A stretch of DNA of 47,586 nt from Candidatus Omnitrophota bacterium (GCA_903884815.1 CAISGE010000050.1:1-47586); one strand, 5' to 3'. Positions 1-8,952 are shown, counted from the stretch's first letter. Program-made: numbers and translations. Notes: generated by a model not told the origin, from the sequence alone.

Positions 1-237
1 ACTCTCCAGTTTCCGATCCAAGTCGTCAGCATCATTGTAATGAAGAACCGTGACCGTGAAATATGAGGAAGGAGCCGCGTGATTGAACGCCTCAACTCTC
101 CTAACAGCCGCTTCGCGGAGCCGGAGCTTTTCCTTGGCCTCGGCCAGTTTCCGCCTCAAGTCGTCAGAATCATAGTAATCAAGGACCGTGACCTTGAATA
201 ATGATGAGGGAACGGTGTGGTTGAATGTTTCAACTTC
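1..237 (-). repeat. 138-nt tandem repeat in the giant NagB-domain gene
   Basis: Two consecutive 46-residue units read (A/E)VE.FNH..PSS.F.VTVL.Y.D.DDL.RKL. They are about 80% identical at DNA level, with matching positions near 80 and 218. The second unit runs off the window, so more may follow. They could form an extracellular repeat stalk. Confidence 0.75.
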
Positions 238-3200
238 CGCAAGAGCGAATCCACGATTGGGGTCTTCTTTCCTCTGCTCCGAGCGACTGGAAACCTCCGG
301 AGAGCTACTACGTATCACTCCGGATATTTTTAGCCTCACTTCTGCGCGGGCGGTGAGGGCCTTGACGATCCTGTTCCGATAATCCTTGTAAAAGCGTTCC
401 ACCTCCCGGGAATCCAAGCCTTCGAGTTGAAGCATTTGTGAAATTTGATCGGCAAAATCAGGATATTCCCCGCTGAGCGCGCGAAGAGTCGCGTTCTTTC
501 CGATCGCGGTTCTGACAAAGGAACCGCCCTGTCCCGCAGTTTCGGCCAATTCTAAAAGAGCGCTCGCCAACGCGTTGGCCAGTCGATCTTCATCCGATAA
601 CGCGGAAATAATAGGCGCGGGTGCCATCCGGGGATGGTGCATGACCATCTTCGCTGAAACCGGCGTCAGACCCAAAGCCGCAACAGCGGCCCATTCCACA
701 GAACCGCCAAAAACATCCTGAAGATGCATCCAAAGCGCTTCGGCGCTGAGGGGTTTGGTTCGGAGCGATACCCACCGGCCCCACCGGCCAAACCGGCTGC
801 CATTCAATGCCGCGCGGGAAACAGAGAAAGGCACTCCCTGCCCGGAGAGAAGTCCTAATTCCAAGTCGCCTTTGTCATTGACCACCCTTCCGGAAAGGAC
901 CCACTCCTCGCCTTTCCACTGCACATGATCCCCTCTGAGAAGTTCAATTCCCGGCCGGATGACTTTCCATTTCATCACCTGCCTCTTCTCGGAGCGGTAT
1001 GTTTGATTGAACACTTTGAGACGATTCGGGGATTCGTCTTGCATCGCTGCACGGAATGCTTCTAAGGCCGACCGCCCGCCTTGTCCATCCGTAAAGGTGC
1101 GACCTTCCCCTTCGTAATCCACGATCTCCAGCAATTCACCGGTCCGTCCGACAAGGAAACGCTCGGGGAAAGCGACATCCAGCGCCGCCTGGAGTTTTGC
1201 ATCCGCCTGTTTAAATTTCGCTTCGGCAAGTTCCCTTTGACGATTCGCCTCCTCAAGACGTTGTGCCGCCCGAAAATCCATCACGCCCTGGCCCCCGTCC
1301 CGTCCCTCGGAGCGTTCCAGAAGAACGGCCGCGGCAGTATCGACAAGAAGATCGCAGTTGGCAGCTTCTTGCAACAAGGAAAGCGCGACATCGTTGTCCG
1401 GCGCCAGATCCATGCCCTTGTGTAGCGCATCGGCTTTTCCTCTTCCCGTTGCGAGCACGATCTGGTGCCGTGCGTTCAGGTAAGTTCTCATCCCGATGGA
1501 AAACGCCGTCTTCGGGACCATGGCAAGGGCCTCTTTCCGGGTGATCGGCCTGGCGCCAGGCGTCCCGGGCTTCACAAAGACAAGTCTGCCTCGGTCCCAC
1601 TTCACCCACCGGCTTCCATTCTTCGGGTCCCGGCCGATAAATCTGAAAAAACCCACGTTGGCGTACTCCGTCATCCAGGGAAGATGCACGCGCCGTGAAA
1701 CGGAATCAGGCGTTGTTCCGGAATCGACGGGGACCTGTTTTCCGTTTTCGATCCGGTAACCCTTGGGCTCATTGAACGCGATATGACCATCCGAGCCGAG
1801 ACCCCCGATCCAGGTGTCAACCCCACCAAGCTCAGCGATCTTCGCTTCGTAGGCGGCGCACATGGCCTCCGCATCGTCCGAATGTGAATCAAAGATATTG
1901 ACATGGGTATTGATCCAATCCTGCGTGACCAGACCTTTGTCAAAAAGCGGGCGGAAGAAATGCTTGTACATAAAAGCCTTGTAGCTGACGTCTGGGTCGC
2001 CCGGGTGCTGCGGGCTCATATTCCCGACATATTCCGGAGGGAGGCCCTCGTACTCATCCATGTTAAAGGTGGTGACCTTGCTAAAATCGATCTTTCCCTG
2101 CGCGGCTGCCTCGACCAGAAGTTCGTAGAGACGCACCGGGGTCGAACCCGTCGCGAGGCCCAACACGTAATGCCCTTTTCGAGCCATGGCTTCATTGTAG
2201 TCGGCCAAAACCATGGCGAGAGCTTGTTGGCTCACCTCCTCTTTATCCGCCGCGACAGTAAGCTTGATCTTATTCGTTTCGGAATAAGGGCTGAGCACGC
2301 GCAACTCGGAGCGGATAAAGTTTGGGTGGAATACGGCGATGAAACCCGTCTCATCGGAACGGTGATTGACCCTGCGAGCGGTATCGCCGTTTCTGCGATG
2401 AACAAAATACTCGCGGAAGGATCCCACGGTCCCTGTGAGAGTCTCCAAAATTCCGAGGATCAACCGGCCATTTTCCTTCCGTAAGATCACATCTCCCAGG
2501 AGCCAGTTATGCCGCCCGACGTTATTCAGATCGCGAAGCCTGAAATTAGCGCCCGTCATTCTCATGGGAATAAGGGCATCCTCAGAAGAATCTTCCAGGA
2601 CGCGTCTGACCCTTTTCACGATTTTTTGGATCTGGGAATCAGACAGTTTAATCGGAGCCTCGAGACCCGCGCTGCGATGCTCCGAGCGACGGCCGTCGAT
2701 CGCGGCGATCCCGGATTTCGCCTGGATCAGAGCCCGGTTTTTTTGTTCCAGCTGGGCCGCGACATCCGCGACTCTGGCGCGAGTTTGGAAACGCCTCTGA
2801 AGCTCCGCGATCGTGGGACGGGACATTTGCATCTTCCCGGCCGCGACAAGAACCGCATCCGCGGGAACGCCCGGCGTCCCGGGTTCCGTCGCGTAGCGGG
2901 CTTCATAGGTCGACTGGATCTCGGATCTCGGGTCCCGGGTCTCCGGCGCTTTGGAACGAGCGACTGGCGACACGCGAGGGGCGACTGTCCGGAGGACGTT
3001 ACGGATGTAATTCTCGTAACCTTCCTTGTCGGCGCCGGTGATCTTGGGAGAAATAAGCGCGTAGGTGTAATCCTTGGAAGAGAAATAATCGTCGAAAGGT
3101 TTGGAGTGAAATCCCCCGGTGATCACGGCCACGCGGTCCGCGCCGGTTTCCTTGAGGCGTTCTTCGATACGCCGGATCATCGCGCCGTCGCGCTCTTTAA

Positions 3201-4851
3201 CGCCGGAGTAGAATTTTAGGGCGCTGGCATAGAGCAAATCCAGCTCAGCGGTATGCGCGAAGACAACCGTTTTTGTACGGTGTAAGGCGTACGGGGTACC
3301 GCGTTCGTCCTGCGTTTTCGCCGTACTCCGCAGTCCGTACGCCGTACTTGAAAATCGTTTCACGATTTCCGACGGTTTCAGGCCATCCTTTCGCGAAAGA
3401 ATAACTTCATAGTCAGCAGGAGTTAATTCCAGCGCAAAGAGCTTCTGCAACCGGCGATAATCCTTGAGAAGTCCAACGAGGTCCTTCTCGGCTTGGGTTT
3501 TGGCAAGTCCTTCGGAGATCTTGTCGGCAAGCTTCGCGGTCTCGGCCATAAGACGGTTCGCCTTGAGCTCACTGGTGAGAAGCAGCGTCCCGATGAAGTA
3601 GCGTACGTTGGGAAAAAGGTCATAATTGAAATCGCGCGGAAGACGCTGGACCATATCTTCGAAAAGGAAACTCGTTTCAGGGTCGGGAAGCTGGACGCTC
3701 GTCGATTGAGATTGTAACAAGGTCTCGATCGACTGGTACGGCGTAAGGCGTACGGCGTCTTGCGACAAGCCTTTTTCGTTACTCCGTACGCCGTACTCCG
3801 TACTCCTTGTAGACATAAATCGTTTGATGGCCGCAAGAAATTCCTTACGTTCCATTACAAACGCATTCTTATCCAGCTTAGAAGATATCTCGCGCAGTTT
3901 AAAAATACGCAACATCATTGGCCATTCCACCTGATTGGCGGCATCGGTGAGGTCGAGCTTGAGAACTTGGTTGGCTTGGTCTTTCATAAAGCTCAGCCAG
4001 GCGTCGAGCGGCATGAGGTTCTTTTCGAAGGCCTCCTGCTGGCGGATGAAACGGCGGAGGGTGTCATTCAACTGATGGGCCGAGATGCGGTTGATCCCCT
4101 CTTCCATTTGGGCGAGGAAATTCGCGGTGGTTTCTTTCTGTTTCAGGACATCGACGAAGGATGCGCCGTTCGCTTCATAAAGTTCGGCGTTCTCAATGCC
4201 GTACGCAACTGCGGGTACGGCGGAAGGCGTACGGCGTACGGCGCTACGTAAAACGGTTTTTTCGTTCTCCGTACGCCGTACTCCGTACTCCTTACGAGTC
4301 TCGTCGTCCACCGTACTCCGTACTCCGTACTGCTTTTTCTGTTGGATCTCATCCAACAGAAAAAGTTCCGGCCCTTTGACCATCGCGTCCTTCGTGAGGG
4401 CTTCATTCAGCTTAAGCGTGAGAGCTTTATCTTGGGGGAAAAAATTGAGACGCTCGGGATCGAGCTGGGAAATGCCCCCCTCGACAAGGACGGTGGTAAC
4501 GCCGTAATTCTTTTCAAGGTGATGGAGGATCTGGCGGATCTGCTGCTGCGCCTGATAGTGACCGTGCGCGGTTTGAATATGGAAAATAGCGGGACCCTTG
4601 CCGAGATGAAGGTCTTCGATCTTGCCAAGCGTCTGCGGCACTTCGATGCGCATCGCGGAACCGAGCGCGGCCTGGTACGGGAGCGCGACTTCCTGCCCGC
4701 CGATAGGCATGGTGGCCGCGGCGTGAGAAATGCCGGGCGTCCAGACTGTGGTGGCAATAAAAGCAACGAGGGTAATGACGGCTGTAAAGGACTTACTTCG
4801 CTTCGTGAAGGATCCTGAAACACCCGTACAAAAAACTTCTCTCTCTCTCAT
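1..4851 (-). CDS. Giant exported protein with an internal glucosamine-6-phosphate deaminase (NagB) domain, 3' end outside window
   Basis: One minus-strand frame is open from an ATG at 4851-4849 to base 1 (1617 codons, no stop), so the gene continues beyond the window. The start has AAAGGA about 13 nt upstream and encodes a signal peptide (basic N-terminus, hydrophobic core near residues 24-42, Ala-rich cleavage region). Residues about 60-640 form a domain opening with HIQTAHGHYQAQ and VEGG and closing with ITGGFHSKPF; the H...GG.H layout faintly recalls TraB/ChaN/EreA enzymes, but I do not recognise its function. Residues about 868-1180 match NagB: GLATGSTP, FNMDEY (D932), GLGSDGHIAFNEP (D1021, H1023, E1028), which are the catalytic residues of E. 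coli NagB (D72, D141, H143, E148). Heptad palindromes are translated in frame at residues about 171-218, 348-373 and 501-526. The last residues form a 46-residue tandem repeat. An exported NagB domain is unexpected. Confidence 0.85.
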   Translation of the reverse strand, partial: MREREVFCTGVSGSFTKRSKSFTAVITLVAFIATTVWTPGISHAAATMPIGGQEVALPYQAALGSAMRIEVPQTLGKIEDLHLGKGPAIFHIQTAHGHYQAQQQIRQILHHLEKNYGVTTVLVEGGISQLDPERLNFFPQDKALTLKLNEALTKDAMVKGPELFLLDEIQQKKQYGVRSTVDDETRKEYGVRRTENEKTVLRSAVRRTPSAVPAVAYGIENAELYEANGASFVDVLKQKETTANFLAQMEEGINRISAHQLNDTLRRFIRQQEAFEKNLMPLDAWLSFMKDQANQVLKLDLTDAANQVEWPMMLRIFKLREISSKLDKNAFVMERKEFLAAIKRFMSTRSTEYGVRSNEKGLSQDAVRLTPYQSIETLLQSQSTSVQLPDPETSFLFEDMVQRLPRDFNYDLFPNVRYFIGTLLLTSELKANRLMAETAKLADKISEGLAKTQAEKDLVGLLKDYRRLQKLFALELTPADYEVILSRKDGLKPSEIVKRFSSTAYGLRSTAKTQDERGTPYALHRTKTVVFAHTAELDLLYASALKFYSGVKERDGAMIRRIEERLKETGADRVAVITGGFHSKPFDDYFSSKDYTYALISPKITGADKEGYENYIRNVLRTVAPRVSPVARSKAPETRDPRSEIQSTYEARYATEPGTPGVPADAVLVAAGKMQMSRPTIAELQRRFQTRARVADVAAQLEQKNRALIQAKSGIAAIDGRRSEHRSAGLEAPIKLSDSQIQKIVKRVRRVLEDSSEDALIPMRMTGANFRLRDLNNVGRHNWLLGDVILRKENGRLILGILETLTGTVGSFREYFVHRRNGDTARRVNHRSDETGFIAVFHPNFIRSELRVLSPYSETNKIKLTVAADKEEVSQQALAMVLADYNEAMARKGHYVLGLATGSTPVRLYELLVEAAAQGKIDFSKVTTFNMDEYEGLPPEYVGNMSPQHPGDPDVSYKAFMYKHFFRPLFDKGLVTQDWINTHVNIFDSHSDDAEAMCAAYEAKIAELGGVDTWIGGLGSDGHIAFNEPKGYRIENGKQVPVDSGTTPDSVSRRVHLPWMTEYANVGFFRFIGRDPKNGSRWVKWDRGRLVFVKPGTPGARPITRKEALAMVPKTAFSIGMRTYLNARHQIVLATGRGKADALHKGMDLAPDNDVALSLLQEAANCDLLVDTAAAVLLERSEGRDGGQGVMDFRAAQRLEEANRQRELAEAKFKQADAKLQAALDVAFPERFLVGRTGELLEIVDYEGEGRTFTDGQGGRSALEAFRAAMQDESPNRLKVFNQTYRSEKRQVMKWKVIRPGIELLRGDHVQWKGEEWVLSGRVVNDKGDLELGLLSGQGVPFSVSRAALNGSRFGRWGRWVSLRTKPLSAEALWMHLQDVFGGSVEWAAVAALGLTPVSAKMVMHHPRMAPAPIISALSDEDRLANALASALLELAETAGQGGSFVRTAIGKNATLRALSGEYPDFADQISQMLQLEGLDSREVERFYKDYRNRIVKALTARAEVRLKISGVIRSSSPEVSSRSEQRKEDPNRGFALAEVETFNHTVPSSLFKVTVLDYYDSDDLRRKLAEAKEKLRLREAAVRRVEAFNHAAPSSYFTVTVLHYNDADDLDRKLES
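3275..3349. repeat. GTACGGM heptad palindrome inside the giant NagB-domain gene (third insertion)
   Basis: It is translated in frame as residues about 501-526 (SSTAYGLRSTAKTQ...TPYALHRT). Left arm GTACGGT, GTAAGGC, GTACGGG; right arm CGCCGTA, CTCCGCA, GTCCGTA, CGCCGTA. Confidence 0.88.
3736..3808. repeat. GTACGGM heptad palindrome inside the giant NagB-domain gene (second insertion)
   Basis: It is translated in frame as residues about 348-373 (STEYGVRSNEK...DAVRLTPY). Left arm GTACGGC, GTAAGGC, GTACGGC; right arm CTCCGTA, CGCCGTA, CTCCGTA, CTCCTTG. Confidence 0.9.
4198..4341. repeat. Compound GTACGGM heptad palindrome inside the giant NagB-domain gene (first insertion)
   Basis: This is about twice the usual length and is translated in frame as residues about 171-218 (QYGVRSTV, EYGVRRTENEK, RSAVRRTPSAV). 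It has roughly six left heptads and two right blocks of four and three heptads, as if one element had entered another. Confidence 0.9.
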
Positions 4852-4950
4852 TATTCTGAACCGTCCTTTTTAGGGATTTTGGAACGTCTTTTTCAGAGGC
4901 GAGGAAACAGATTTTATTAGTTTGTTCTTGTCCTTTAGAAAGTTGACGGA

Positions 4951-4979
4951 ACTATAACCGATGTTTTTTGAAAAAACAA
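4951..4979 (-). promoter_or_regulatory. Sigma70-like promoter for the giant NagB-domain gene
   Basis: On the minus strand TTGTTT (4979-4974) and TATAGT (4956-4951) are separated by exactly 17 nt. The implied transcript starts about 95 nt before the ATG at 4851. The rest of the 319-nt gap to lpxA (4852-5170) holds no gene that I can see. Confidence 0.5.
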
Positions 4980-5170
4980 GGGGACGGAGCGATTTTTATG
5001 AAATTATTTTCATGGAAAATCTCAAAATCCATTTGACATTCACCAGCCCTTGCAGGATGGAGCAGGCCATAGCATCCTTCAGCCTTCCCCTACTTCTCCA
5101 CCGGTGGGCGGATCCGTCCTCTGGCGGAGAATACCGGGAATCAGAAGGTTTGGTAAGAGAGGCGAAAAGA

Positions 5171-6034
5171 TCAGACGATTTCGTCGACTTCCTCAACGGA
5201 ATCGGCAGATTCGGAGGAGCGGTGCTTGCGGTGAGAAATGGTATCGGCGGAGCCTTGAGAACCGTCAATGATGCCGCGCTTGGATTCTTCAATGAATTTC
5301 ACGAAGTGCGCGACCTCGGAACTCTTCATATTCTTTTTGATGGCCTCGAGCGCTTGGGTGGTGTTAAGCCCCGAGCGGTACAGAAGGCGATACGCCTCCT
5401 TGATCTCGGTGCGTGTTTCAAGTCCGATCCCCGCGCGGCGCATGCCGACCACGTTGATCCCCTGCGCCACACCCGGGCGACCACCGCAGATCACAAAAGG
5501 AGGAATGTCCTTATTGAAAGCCGAAAGGGCGCTCACCATCGCAAGGGTCCCGATCCGGGAGAACTGATGAAAACCCGTCATGCCGGAGAGAAAAGCGCGA
5601 TCTTCCACGATACAATGCCCCGTGAGCGAGGCCTGATTGACCATGATGATCTGATTCCCGAGCACGCAGTTATGCGCAATATGACAATAGGCCATGATGA
5701 AATTTCCGTCCCCGATCACGGTCGCGGTGCCGGCCTTGGTGCCCCGGTGGATCGTCACGAATTCCCGGATCACATTCTTGTGGCCGATCTTCGTGTAAGT
5801 CTCTTCCCCTTTGTACGCGAGGTCCTGCGGCATGTGGCCGATCACGGCATTCATGTGGATCTCGTTGTGATCGCCGAGTTCTGTCCCCCGGCCCAGGAAG
5901 GCTCCCTGAAGGATGCGATTGTGAGCGCCCACTTTCACGCCGTCTTCGATCACAACATTCGGACCGATCTGGTTTCCCTGACCGAGTTGAATGTCCTTTC
6001 CGAGAATGGCTGCAGGATGTATCGTATTTGACAT
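5171..6034 (-). CDS. lpxA: Acyl-[ACP]--UDP-N-acetylglucosamine O-acyltransferase
   Basis: LpxA carries out the first step of lipid A synthesis, moving a 3-hydroxyacyl chain from ACP to UDP-GlcNAc in the cytoplasm. The 287-residue protein starts with IHPAAILG, has the left-handed beta-helix hexapeptide rhythm throughout its first two thirds, and carries the catalytic-His segment CHIAHNCVLGN. The C-terminal helical domain follows, then an extra charged tail of about 25 residues (the E. coli enzyme has 262). FabF lies directly upstream, so the two lipid genes are neighbours, separated by a heptad palindrome. An extended -10 box sits 6 nt before the ATG, so the transcript is probably leaderless. 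Its presence implies a Gram-negative envelope with LPS. Confidence 0.95.
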   Translation of the reverse strand: MSNTIHPAAILGKDIQLGQGNQIGPNVVIEDGVKVGAHNRILQGAFLGRGTELGDHNEIHMNAVIGHMPQDLAYKGEETYTKIGHKNVIREFVTIHRGTKAGTATVIGDGNFIMAYCHIAHNCVLGNQIIMVNQASLTGHCIVEDRAFLSGMTGFHQFSRIGTLAMVSALSAFNKDIPPFVICGGRPGVAQGINVVGMRRAGIGLETRTEIKEAYRLLYRSGLNTTQALEAIKKNMKSSEVAHFVKFIEESKRGIIDGSQGSADTISHRKHRSSESADSVEEVDEIV

Positions 6035-6040
6035 GGCAGG

Positions 6041-6049
6041 ATTATAACA
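6041..6049 (-). promoter_or_regulatory. Extended -10 promoter placing the lpxA start codon at +1
   Basis: The minus strand reads TGT TATAAT and then exactly 6 nt before the ATG at 6034. With normal -10 to +1 geometry the A of the ATG is the first transcribed base. The same arrangement occurs in front of nfu (33977-33985). The -35 region falls inside the adjacent heptad palindrome and is a poor match. Confidence 0.5.
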
Positions 6050-6050
6050 A

Positions 6051-6124
6051 GTACGGCGTACGGAGTACAGAGTACGGAGTCTTGTTTTTGAGTTGCTCGC
6101 CGTACACCTTACGCCGTACGCCGT
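6051..6124. repeat. GTACGGM heptad palindrome between fabF and lpxA
   Basis: Left arm heptads are GTACGGC, GTACGGA, GTACAGA, GTACGGA; the right arm is four heptads of the CCGTACG type, reverse-complementary in pattern. The loop contains TTGTTTTTGAG. The element ends on the base before the fabF stop codon (TGA, 6127-6125). Confidence 0.9.
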
Positions 6125-7375
6125 TCATACTTTCTTCAGAATAAGAATGGAATTCTTGCCGCCGAAGCCGAAGGAATTCTTCATGGCAATGCGAATATTG
6201 GCGGGACGCGCCACATTCGGCACGTAATCCAGGTCGCATTCGGGGTCTTTGGAGTTGTAATTGATCGTCGGCGGGATCAGCTGATGCTGCATGGCGAGAA
6301 GCGTCGCGATAAGCTCCACGCTGCCGGCCGCGCCGATCAAGTGTCCGATCATAGATTTGATGGAACTCATGGGGATCTTGTAAGCGCGTTCCCCGAATAC
6401 TTTTTTAATGATCAGGGTTTCGGTCTTGTCGTTGAGAGGCGTCGAGGTCCCGTGCGCGTTAATATAATCGATTTCTTCCGGCAATACACCCGCTGTCTCC
6501 ATCGCAAGCTGCATAGCGCGAACCGCCTGCGTGCCCTCCGGATCCGGCGCGGTCATGTGATAAGCATCACAGGTCATGCCATGGCCGAGAATCTCGGCAT
6601 AGATATGCGCCCCGCGCTTCTTGGCATGTTCGTATTCTTCCACCACGAACATCCCTGCTCCTTCACCAAGCACGAATCCGTCGCGGTCCATGCTAAAAGG
6701 ACGCGAGGCTTTCTCCGGAGCGTCGTTGCGCGTGGAAAGGGCGCGTGCCACGCAAAAGGAAGCCACAATGCCCGGGAATATCGTCGCCTCAGCGCCGCCC
6801 ATGATCAGAAAATCAAGATCGCCGCTTCGGATCGCATCGAAGGCGTACCCGCACGCGTCGGATGCCGAAGAGCAAGCTGTCGCGAGAGAAAAACTCGGGC
6901 CCTTCAGACCCAATTCGATGGAAACATTGCCCGCGCAGGCATCGGGAAAAGAAGCCAGCGCCGTAAAAGGATTCAGCCGCATCGGCCCTCTCTGTTGCAA
7001 AACAACCGCTTGTTCAAGGATAAAACCCACCCCGGCAAGAGCCGTTCCGATGATCACGCCGGTCCGCTCACCCACCCCGGGTGCCGAGAGATCCAATTTG
7101 GCGTCTTCAACGGCCATTTTGGAAGCCACGATGGCAAACTGCGTCGTGCGGTCCATACGCTTGAGTTTTTTGGGAAGAATGTAGGCGGAGGCGTCGAAGT
7201 TCTTGATCTCGCCGGCGAAATGGGTGGTGAAGGGGGTGGTGTCGAACGCGGTAATGTTAGAGACGCCGCTTTTGCCTTTCGAGATGGAATCCCAAAAAGC
7301 TTCCTTGCCGAAGCCGACCGACGAGACGACCCCCAGGCCCGTGATAACAACTCTGCGGTTCCTGGGGGACGTCAT
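6125..7375 (-). CDS. fabF: 3-oxoacyl-[acyl-carrier-protein] synthase II
   Basis: FabF (KAS II) elongates fatty acids by condensing malonyl-ACP with acyl-ACP. The 416-residue protein is the usual size. It has the nucleophile region ATACSSASDA, the two catalytic His motifs NAHGTSTPLND and IGHLIGAAG, and the C-terminal NSFGFGGKN loop. The ATG lies 14 nt after the rpsA stop codon, and lpxA follows, so rpsA-fabF-lpxA may be transcribed together. I see no clear Shine-Dalgarno sequence. A heptad palindrome begins immediately after the TGA stop. FabB is a less likely assignment given the length and motif spacing. Confidence 0.95.
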   Translation of the reverse strand: MTSPRNRRVVITGLGVVSSVGFGKEAFWDSISKGKSGVSNITAFDTTPFTTHFAGEIKNFDASAYILPKKLKRMDRTTQFAIVASKMAVEDAKLDLSAPGVGERTGVIIGTALAGVGFILEQAVVLQQRGPMRLNPFTALASFPDACAGNVSIELGLKGPSFSLATACSSASDACGYAFDAIRSGDLDFLIMGGAEATIFPGIVASFCVARALSTRNDAPEKASRPFSMDRDGFVLGEGAGMFVVEEYEHAKKRGAHIYAEILGHGMTCDAYHMTAPDPEGTQAVRAMQLAMETAGVLPEEIDYINAHGTSTPLNDKTETLIIKKVFGERAYKIPMSSIKSMIGHLIGAAGSVELIATLLAMQHQLIPPTINYNSKDPECDLDYVPNVARPANIRIAMKNSFGFGGKNSILILKKV

Positions 7376-7389
7376 CGGTCGATTGTGTC

Positions 7390-8952
7390 TTAGGCCGTGA
7401 TCGGCTCGTTCTTACAGGTCAGCGCGATCTTGCGTCCTTCGTTGTCCACGCTCAGGATACTGCAGCGGAGCGTGTCACCGAGAGTGAAACGCTTCGCGAG
7501 GTCCTGCGCCGTGCAATCCGGGATCTCGGAAACATGGATCAGGCCTTCGAGGCCGTTATCCAATTCCACGAAGATGCCAAAGTTCACGATACGCGTGACT
7601 TTGCCCTGAAGGTCCAGACCGACCAGGAAATTCTTGGTCAGCTCGGTCCACGGGTCATCCGTCAGCTGCTTCATGCCGAGCGAGATCTTCTTCGCATCGG
7701 TGTCTACCGCGAGGATCATGACTTCCGCGGCGTCGCCCTTTTTGAGAACGTCCGAAGGTTTCGCGACCTTGTGGGTCCACGAAATATCGGAAACATGGAG
7801 CAAGCCTTCAATGCCAGGCTCAAGTTCGATGAACGCGCCGTAGTCCGTCAGATTCCGGATGGTGCCCTTCACGCGGGCCCCGACCTGGAACTTGTTGGCG
7901 GCAGTCGTCCATGGATTCTCCTGCGCCTGCTTCGCACCGAGCGAGATCTTCTTCGCGGCGGTATCCAGGCTCAGGATCACCACATCCAGCTCCATCCCGA
8001 TGGTCAGGATTTCGCTGGGGTGGTTGACACGCTTGGTCCAGGAAAGCTCGCTAATGTGGACCAAACCCTCGATACCGGGTTCGAGTTCCACGAAAGCGCC
8101 GTACGGCAGGATATTGACCACTTTGCCGTGCACCTGGTTGCCGATGGCATAACGCTGATCGACCGTACCCCAAGGATCCGTCCCCTTCTGCTTCAGCCCG
8201 AGGGAGATCTTCTGCTTGACCTGATCGATCGAGATGACGACGACTTCAATATCATCGCCGATCTTGACGAGGTCGGAGGGATGGGAAATGCGGCCCCAGC
8301 TCATGTCCGTAATATGAAGAAGACCATCCAGATTCCCGATGTCAATGAAGACGCCGAAATCCGTGATGTTCTTGACTTTGCCCTTCACGAGCTGACCGAC
8401 CTTGAGGGTCCCCAGCTTTTCCGTGCGGGCTTCGTTGCGGCTCTTTTCGAGAAGATCCTTACGGGAGACCACCACGTTCTTGCGCTTGTGGTTGATCTTC
8501 ACGACGAGGAACTTGCTCTGGAGACCGATAAACATGTCCTGATTGCGGACCGGCTTGATGTCCACGAGCGACGCGGGCAAGAAAGCTTCCATGCCGATAT
8601 CGACCATGAAACCGCCGCGCACTTTGCGTGAAATGCGTCCGTCCACAATGGCACCTTCGGTGGCATTGGAAAGAATATCATTCCATGTCTTCTGGCGATC
8701 GGCCTTGCGTTTGGAAAGAATGGCCGTGCCTTCGACGTCATTAAAACCTTCGAACAACACTTCGACTTCGGACCCAACAACGAGAAGTTCCGGCTGGGAA
8801 AACTCATCCTTGGGCAGGATGCCCTCGGCCTTGTAAGCGATGTCGACCACAATGTCGCGCGCGTGCACCGCGATCACCGTGCCTTTGACGACCTCACCGA
8901 TCTTGATGTCCTGAAAAGACTTCTCGTACAGCTCTGCGAACGTGGATTGCAT
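7390..8952 (-). CDS. rpsA: 30S ribosomal protein S1
   Basis: S1 brings mRNA to the 30S subunit during initiation. The 520-residue protein contains six consecutive S1/OB-fold domains. The later repeats show the usual signature (G...GLVHISELSW, GLLHVSDISW, GLIHVSEIP) together with the linker ISLG.KQ...PW. E. coli S1 has 557 residues and the same six-domain plan. An AAGGAGG sequence lies about 11 nt before the ATG, and a TATACT -10 box is found at 9078-9073. The gene is followed closely by fabF. Confidence 0.95.
   Translation of the reverse strand: MQSTFAELYEKSFQDIKIGEVVKGTVIAVHARDIVVDIAYKAEGILPKDEFSQPELLVVGSEVEVLFEGFNDVEGTAILSKRKADRQKTWNDILSNATEGAIVDGRISRKVRGGFMVDIGMEAFLPASLVDIKPVRNQDMFIGLQSKFLVVKINHKRKNVVVSRKDLLEKSRNEARTEKLGTLKVGQLVKGKVKNITDFGVFIDIGNLDGLLHITDMSWGRISHPSDLVKIGDDIEVVVISIDQVKQKISLGLKQKGTDPWGTVDQRYAIGNQVHGKVVNILPYGAFVELEPGIEGLVHISELSWTKRVNHPSEILTIGMELDVVILSLDTAAKKISLGAKQAQENPWTTAANKFQVGARVKGTIRNLTDYGAFIELEPGIEGLLHVSDISWTHKVAKPSDVLKKGDAAEVMILAVDTDAKKISLGMKQLTDDPWTELTKNFLVGLDLQGKVTRIVNFGIFVELDNGLEGLIHVSEIPDCTAQDLAKRFTLGDTLRCSILSVDNEGRKIALTCKNEPITA

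Noticed and set aside
1903..3219. Two plus-strand open frames over the giant NagB-domain gene
   Set aside because: The minus strand encodes recognisable NagB motifs in one uninterrupted frame, so these are antisense shadows.
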